A DNA stretch of 57,783 bases, from positions 1 through 57,783 of the forward strand of contig CAUJDW010000070.1 of the NCBI GenBank assembly GCA_963169455.1, read 5' to 3'. Positions 51,252 through 57,783 of this stretch are shown here, piece by piece. Under the pieces are notes generated by a model, which did no database searches, was not told where the DNA came from, and worked only from the letters and a program-made list of their open reading frames with translations. The position numbers were made by a program, and so were the translations under genes. Positions within the stretch are counted from its first letter, which is position 1, and the number at the start of each line of letters is the position of its first letter. Origin of the DNA: Bacteroidota bacterium (GTDB taxonomy: Bacteria > Bacteroidota > Bacteroidia > Chitinophagales > Saprospiraceae).

Positions 51252-51512
51252 ATGTCAGGCACAGAAAAAAAGAAACTCCTGCACCGCATCGACGAAGCCC
51301 TCAACGACGTCAGGCCCCACCTTGCGGTCGATGGCGGCAATGTGGAAGTAGTGGACATCACCGACGAAAAAGTCGTGAAGATCAAATGGATCGGCGCCTG
51401 CAAGGACTGCGGCATGTCGAGGATGACCCTCAGAGCGGGCATCGAGCAGGCCCTCATCGGCCGAATCCCCGAAGTAATCGGAGTAGAGGCGGTGAACGGG
51501 CTGGAAGTGTGA
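51252..51512 (+). CDS. NifU C-terminal-domain Fe-S scaffold protein
   Basis: 86 aa, the size of a stand-alone NifU-C (Nfu) domain. RPHLAVDGGNVEVVDI opens the fold and the cluster-binding CxxC is in GACKDCGMSRMTL, followed by the RAGIEQAL helix. Two such monomers can bridge a 4Fe-4S cluster for delivery to targets. ATG at 51252 is preferred; a GTG six codons earlier lies in the last palindrome of the array. Next to mrp, so both probably act in Fe-S cluster trafficking. Confidence 0.9.
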   Translation: MSGTEKKKLLHRIDEALNDVRPHLAVDGGNVEVVDITDEKVVKIKWIGACKDCGMSRMTLRAGIEQALIGRIPEVIGVEAVNGLEV

Positions 51513-51518
51513 ACGGGC

Positions 51519-53579
<2,061 letters not shown>

Positions 53580-53702
53580 TGTTCGTGTTGGCGGGTTCAA
53601 GATAAAGCTATTCGGGTATTTCGGCCGAATAATTCCAAAGCCTGCCTGGGCACAGGGCTCACGGCAGGCTTTGTCATGCAGGCAGGGAGATCCATGTACG
53701 CT

Positions 53703-54083
53703 CTAAACGGCCGTGGCTTCTTTTTCCTTCATTTTTTGTTGTTCCAGGTACTTTTCCAGCAACTCCGGCGCCTTTTCGAAGATGCCGGCGAAATTGCTCT
53801 TTGCCCTGGTGGACACAAAGCTGATCTCATTGCCGTGGCTAACCAGGAAGCCGATGGGTTCGATGCCCATGCCGCCGGCGACGCCGATGCCTTCGCCATG
53901 GCCCTGCTGGTTGGGAGCAGCGCCTTCGCCGCCGCCCGAGCCAAAGCCCATGCCAACGCGAATGACAGGTACGCAATTGAACTCGCCCAGTTGAAACTGT
54001 TTGCCGACTACCGTTTCCGTTTTGGCTTCCGACTTGAGAAACTCGGTGATCTTCGGAAGCATTTCTTCAAAATTGATTTTCAT
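53703..54083 (-). CDS. GerW family protein (YtfJ-like)
   Basis: 126 aa. The YtfJ/GerW pattern is clear: ETVVGKQFQLGEFNCVPVIRVGMGFGSGGGEG at the core (split over strands), then GIGVAGGMGIEPIGFLVSHG. In Bacillus subtilis the relative YtfJ is a spore germination protein, but homologues are widespread in non-sporulating bacteria, where the role is unknown. It sits just downstream of a DUF2953-like membrane protein, as ytfJ sits beside ytfI in Bacillus. The C-terminal helix is Lys/Glu-rich (EKYLEQQKMKEKE). Confidence 0.88.
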   Translation of the reverse strand: MKINFEEMLPKITEFLKSEAKTETVVGKQFQLGEFNCVPVIRVGMGFGSGGGEGAAPNQQGHGEGIGVAGGMGIEPIGFLVSHGNEISFVSTRAKSNFAGIFEKAPELLEKYLEQQKMKEKEATAV

Positions 54084-54134
54084 AGAAACACAGGTTTAAG
54101 GGTTGAGAAAATAAGTGAAAAGGGCTTCCCCGCT

Positions 54135-54626
54135 TTACCAAAAGAACGCCCGGGCCATTTTCCATAGTTGGTTTTTCACCACCAGCCGGCATTCATTTCT
54201 TCCCTCGAAGTTGACCAGAACCCGATGGCGCAGTGGTTTGAGGATGTACAGAATGGGGAAAAGCCAGGCATTCCACACATAGTTGCCACTGTCCAGTTCC
54301 AGCTTGAATTCCTGGATAGTGAATGTCCCGAGAATGCGCCTGATCTTGCGAAAAGGCGCTCTGCGGGCTGGTTTTTTGCTGCTGGCTTTCGCTTTTTTAT
54401 CAGCCTTCCCCGGGCTGGGGTGCAATGGGTAAAAATCCTTGCCCCAGGGCCCTACCTGAAGATGAAGCACGATATCGTCCGGTGCAAACAACACCTCGGC
54501 GCTTCCGATTCCCCACCACCGGATGCGGTACTCATTGACATAAGTATCGACAATTAAAGAAAAGGGCGCTGCCAGTATCCAGGCAAGTAAGATGAAAACC
54601 AAGCCGAGAACAATGGCTAAAACCAT
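54135..54626 (-). CDS. DUF2953-like membrane protein
   Basis: 163 aa. One N-terminal membrane helix (LAIVLGLVFILLAWILAAPF, residues 3-22) and a short beta-rich stretch (DTYVNEYRIRWWGIGSAEVLF) typical of DUF2953/YtfI proteins, followed by a basic linker (about 75-95, KADKKAKASSKKPARRAP) and a compact C-terminal part. Assignment rests on this pattern plus the adjacent GerW gene 51 bases downstream. Function unknown. Confidence 0.65.
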   Translation of the reverse strand: MVLAIVLGLVFILLAWILAAPFSLIVDTYVNEYRIRWWGIGSAEVLFAPDDIVLHLQVGPWGKDFYPLHPSPGKADKKAKASSKKPARRAPFRKIRRILGTFTIQEFKLELDSGNYVWNAWLFPILYILKPLRHRVLVNFEGRNECRLVVKNQLWKMARAFFW

Positions 54627-54750
54627 GGTTCCTTACCTTTTTGCGCCGCCAAGGTAATGGCAGGGCCTGTTTACGGGCAATGCGGTTCGTCATGCCCGGA
54701 GGGTGACATTTATCAGGGTATATAGCGTGGGGCAAGGCTGCTTGCGGCCC

Positions 54751-54981
54751 TCAATACTCCTCGCATGGCCCGGGCTTCCAGCTCGTCAGGCCGGCGGCCC
54801 TGGCGAAGCAGTCGTTGGAATAGGTCTTGCCGTCGCAACCGCAGACCGGGTCGTATACTTCAATGCAGGCCATATCGGGATTTATCTTGCTCTTGTCGAT
54901 GCAATCCCCGGAGGAAACCGCCCGGTTGCAGGTGGCGGCCAGGCATAGCATAACGGCGAAAGAAAGCAGTAGTGGCTTCAT
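54751..54981 (-). CDS. Kazal-domain lipoprotein (putative protease inhibitor)
   Basis: 76 aa. Lipoprotein signal ending LAATC, then one Kazal-like domain: CIEVYDPVCGCDGKTYSNDC contains the conserved VCGCDGxTYxNxC core, with further Cys residues before and after giving six in total. Kazal domains inhibit serine proteases by presenting a loop to the active site. A lipidated bacterial copy could protect the cell surface from its own or foreign proteases. Start at 54981 (MKPLLLS) is preferred over 55017. Confidence 0.88.
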   Translation of the reverse strand: MKPLLLSFAVMLCLAATCNRAVSSGDCIDKSKINPDMACIEVYDPVCGCDGKTYSNDCFARAAGLTSWKPGPCEEY

Positions 54982-55226
54982 TTTTTCAGGGAAGATATAA
55001 AATTGCCGGCTTTGCACTTACAAAAGCAGGCATACAACAAACAAAAAATGACGGCCGTTAAATCTCATGGCGGCTTCTTCCCGAGCCGAAAAGCTCTTTT
55101 TGCCAGGCCCCGGAAAGCAGGGGATTTGTTGGAACTTAAATTTTCTTTATATATTACCACAGTTTTCGGCGGAAAAGGCATGTTTCGGCTACACTCCTTA
55201 AATTACATATTTGAAAACACAAGTTT

Positions 55227-57623
55227 ATGAAGACAATTGCAAGAGCCCTGCTATCGCTGGTTGTCGCCCTTAACGCCTGTTCTCCCCTTTTCGGGCAAAT
55301 CAGCCGCGCGAACAAGGACTACGAACTAGGTGCTTTCAACCTGGCCGTGCGCTCCTATCTGGAACTTCTGGAAAAAAGGTCAGCCAATTATGAAGCCATG
55401 GTCAAACTGGCGGACTCATACCGCTACCTGAACCAGATGGAGGAGGCCCGCAGTTGGTTTGAAAAGGCAATCCGGGACAACAAGCTGGAAGGGGAATTCC
55501 TGTTCAAGTACGCCCAGGTGCTGATGGCCCTGGAGCAGTACGATAAAGCCAGGGAATGGTTCCTGGCCTATGCCCGCGTCAATAAGGACGACGCAGCCAG
55601 AGCCAATCAGTACGCACAGGCCTGCACCTTCGCCAAAAACACGGCGGGGCAGTCCTCTTCCTACCTCGTCAGCAATGAGTTTATCAACACCGTCTCTTCG
55701 GATTTCGGGCCGGCTTTCTATGGCGACCAGGTCGTCTTCTCTTCATCCCGGGCAGACATTCTTCCGCCGGGGTCCAGCTGGACTGGTAAAGCAAACAACC
55801 AGCTCTTCATCGCCCGCCTGGGCAGCAACGGCTTCCTGGAGTCTCCGGTGGCCATGCAGAACATGAAACGCGAAGGGCTGGTCAACATCGGGCCCGTCTC
55901 CTTCAGCCAGGACGGCAAGACGGTCGCCTATACCAAAAATAACTTTATCGACGGCACCCGCCAGATTCCTCACGGAGGGATGGAGCTGAGCCTCTCGGTC
56001 GCACAGATCAACCCCAGCGGCGAGTGGGCAGAAGACAAACCTTTCCCCTTCAACGGCTCGGGCTTTTCCACAGCTTACCCCAGCATCTCGCCCGACGGCA
56101 ACGCCCTGTACTTCGCTTCCAACCGGCCCGACGGATACGGGGGATTCGACCTCTATGTGTCCTACCGCATGGGCAATACCTGGAGCACGCCCGAAAACCT
56201 GGGCCCCAATGTAAATACCCCCGGCAATGAAATTTCGCCCTTCTTTGACGGCGCGGCCCTCTTCTTCTCCTCCGACTGGCACCAGGGCCTGGGAGGTTAT
56301 GACATCTTTCAGGCAGAGCAGGCCAATGGGCGCTGGACCCGCGTCATCAACCTGGGCAACCTCGTCAACTCCTCCCGCGATGATTACGGTTTTGTGTTTG
56401 ACAATTTCCGCAACATCGGGTATCTGGCCTCCAACCGGCCCGGCGGCCGCGGGAATGAGGACCTTTACAAGGTCTTCAAATCGGCGGACAATATCGAGCT
56501 GCGTGTGCGCAACGCCTCCGACGGAACGCCCGTGCCCTACGCCACGGTCGATTTCACCAACTGCGGGGAGGGTTTGTTCCGGGCTGACAGCCGCGGCCTG
56601 TACTCTTTCCAGGCCGTTGAAGGGCTCAACTGCGATATTGTCATTCGTTCCGACGGTTACAACGACGCCGTGTTCAAGTTGTCCACACTCGGCATGCGGC
56701 AGAACAGAAGTTATGACATCATGCTGAGCCGGCGGGGCGAGGAGTTCGTGGGGAAAATCCTCAATTACGCGACCCGCATGCCCGTGGCAGGGGTTGCCGT
56801 TTCCGCCACCAACCAGTCCACCAACAGTACGATGGAGGCCAATACGGATGTCAACGGCGATTACGCCCTGGCGCTGAGCCCCAACTCCAGTTATGTCGTC
56901 CGTTATTCGCGCCCTGGCTTCAGAGACATCAGCCGCACGGTATATACGGCGCAGGTAGGTGACCCAAATATTCTTGGCGTTATTTCGATGTTGCCCATCG
57001 CCATGGACCCCAGCAATATTCCTGACGTCATCAGCCCGGGTGGAGACCTGACGCCCAAAGACGCCGCTCCGGCGGGCCCGGCCATAGCAAGCGGCTACGC
57101 CGTGCAGGTGGCTGCCCTGAGCAAGCCCGGCCTGGACGCATTCTCGGGCCTGACGAGCCTGGGGCAGGTGTATTCCAAGTATGAAGGCGGCAAGTACAAA
57201 GTCCGCGTCGGTGTGTTCGGTACGAAAGCCGAGGCGGAGCGGGTGCTGGCCGGTGTTAAAACCAAAGGCTATAAAGGCGCTTTCGTCACGGAGGAGGAAG
57301 GTACTGTTCCTGCTGCTCAACCCAGAGGCGTAGCGGAATCCACCGGCCTGGTAAGCCCTCCGGCGCCTGCCTCCGGCCAGGGGCGCTACCTGGTTCAGTT
57401 GGCCGCCTATAAAAACCCCCAGTGGTTTAACCCGGCCGGGCTGGAAGGGTACGGGTCTATACTCGATGGCCAGCGCGATGGGCTCACCATCAAATACCTG
57501 GCCTACTTCAATGATATCGAACTTGCAAAACAGGCCTGGCAGCGCGCCAAATCCCTCGGCTTTACCACGGCTTTTGTAGTGGTGGATATCGGCGGGGGTG
57601 AGTACCGGAAGGTTTATCCCTGA
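55227..57623 (+). CDS. TPR-PD40-carboxypeptidase-regulatory-SPOR protein
   Basis: 798 aa. Signal peptide (ALNACSPLFGQ), then a TPR-like region (about 30-130: YELGAFNLAVRSYLELLE, AEQYDK-type repeats), a WD40-like PD40 propeller (about 150-420: SQDGKTVAYTKN, ISPDGNALYFASNRPDGYGG, YLASNRPGGRGNEDLY), carboxypeptidase-regulatory-like modules (about 430-590: ATRMPVAGVAVSATNQS) and two C-terminal SPOR domains (about 625-695 and 720-798). The first four modules are those of PorE/OmpA-type T9SS accessory proteins, but the usual OmpA domain is replaced by SPOR domains. It probably anchors to peptidoglycan glycan strands in the periplasm. No gene neighbour clarifies its role. Confidence 0.85.
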   Translation: MKTIARALLSLVVALNACSPLFGQISRANKDYELGAFNLAVRSYLELLEKRSANYEAMVKLADSYRYLNQMEEARSWFEKAIRDNKLEGEFLFKYAQVLMALEQYDKAREWFLAYARVNKDDAARANQYAQACTFAKNTAGQSSSYLVSNEFINTVSSDFGPAFYGDQVVFSSSRADILPPGSSWTGKANNQLFIARLGSNGFLESPVAMQNMKREGLVNIGPVSFSQDGKTVAYTKNNFIDGTRQIPHGGMELSLSVAQINPSGEWAEDKPFPFNGSGFSTAYPSISPDGNALYFASNRPDGYGGFDLYVSYRMGNTWSTPENLGPNVNTPGNEISPFFDGAALFFSSDWHQGLGGYDIFQAEQANGRWTRVINLGNLVNSSRDDYGFVFDNFRNIGYLASNRPGGRGNEDLYKVFKSADNIELRVRNASDGTPVPYATVDFTNCGEGLFRADSRGLYSFQAVEGLNCDIVIRSDGYNDAVFKLSTLGMRQNRSYDIMLSRRGEEFVGKILNYATRMPVAGVAVSATNQSTNSTMEANTDVNGDYALALSPNSSYVVRYSRPGFRDISRTVYTAQVGDPNILGVISMLPIAMDPSNIPDVISPGGDLTPKDAAPAGPAIASGYAVQVAALSKPGLDAFSGLTSLGQVYSKYEGGKYKVRVGVFGTKAEAERVLAGVKTKGYKGAFVTEEEGTVPAAQPRGVAESTGLVSPPAPASGQGRYLVQLAAYKNPQWFNPAGLEGYGSILDGQRDGLTIKYLAYFNDIELAKQAWQRAKSLGFTTAFVVVDIGGGEYRKVYP

Positions 57624-57672
57624 GGGGAATGCCGAAAGCAAAAAAACATGAGTCATCCCGAATTATGGAAAT

Positions 57673-57737
57673 GACCTCGGAGAGGTCAACCGTTTGTAGA
57701 TGAATAATTTAAAGCGTGAGACGACCTCGGAGAGGTC
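57673..57737. repeat. Two copies of a 15-bp palindrome at the window end
   Basis: GACCTCGGAGAGGTC occurs at 57673-57687 and 57723-57737, each a near-perfect dyad (GACCTC with GAGGTC). A further GACCTC ends the window at 57778-57783, so the repeat probably continues. Intergenic, 3' of the SPOR protein. Confidence 0.8.
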
Positions 57738-57783
57738 GAACCTTAAATGCTTCATTGCCGGAATCTTGCCCTTGTGCGACCTC

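Noticed and set aside
55743-57656. A 637-codon minus-strand frame opposite the PD40-SPOR gene
   Set aside because: Low-complexity Gly/Val/Ala-rich translation with no domain; the plus strand has clear signal peptide and domains.

Overview
The window looks like a chromosomal segment of a Bacteroidota bacterium, most likely of the Saprospiria (Lewinella/Phaeodactylibacter-like) lineage. This placement is inferred from gene families (DUF6089 barrels, DUF4249 lipoprotein, Bacteroidota-type LptD, PD40 proteins, GH130) and from several TAnnTTTG-type -7 promoter boxes, not from a marker gene. I see no rRNA, tRNA, phage, integrase, IS transposase or CRISPR.

Layout. 1-180: nested tandem repeats. 178-5068: short-chain oxidoreductase, DUF4249 lipoprotein, copper-type P-ATPase, lipoprotein. 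5139-10370: envelope block with LptD divergent from a SPOR-tailed cell-wall amidase and an MCE/MlaD protein. 10402-11179: an Uma2 pseudogene broken by frameshifts and a palindrome-rich insertion. 11202-16418: serine hydrolase, DUF417/DoxX-like protein, murB preceded by ten copies of an 8-bp repeat, small membrane protein, MsbA-like ABC exporter. 16736-20787: two tandem pairs (two DUF6089 barrels, two RlpA-SPOR proteins) and a small lipoprotein.

20784-46839 is a large surface-glycan locus. Minus strand: GT4, DUF2304, polyprenyl-phosphate GT2, a 1071-aa multi-membrane protein, GT4, and a sulfotransferase-GT4 fusion. Plus strand: two tandem family-2 sulfotransferases, a GT-like protein, two tandem P-loop sulfotransferases, an MBOAT-SGNH fusion, then a tight FAAL-ACP / MBOAT / anchored-SGNH cassette. 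Minus strand again: Wzt/Wzm-type ABC pair, GH130 lipoprotein and Wzx-type flippase. Finally a sixth sulfotransferase and a methyltransferase. The contents suggest a glycan that is polymerised, heavily sulfated, O-acylated (perhaps with long-chain acyl groups) and exported.

The most interesting candidate is the cassette at 36432-40927. It has the logic of the Dlt system (adenylating ligase, carrier protein, MBOAT, membrane-anchored SGNH), but the ligase is of the fatty-acyl-AMP type and is fused to its own carrier. It could be a Dlt-like device that moves fatty acyl groups across the membrane onto a sulfated glycan.

46840-57783 returns to housekeeping: an RluA-type pseudouridine synthase, a ribF-GT2 fusion that depends on a nine-A tract, Mrp, a palindromic tandem array, a NifU-domain protein, GlgX, a GerW/DUF2953-like pair, a Kazal-domain lipoprotein and a TPR-PD40-SPOR protein. 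The window ends in another dispersed palindrome.
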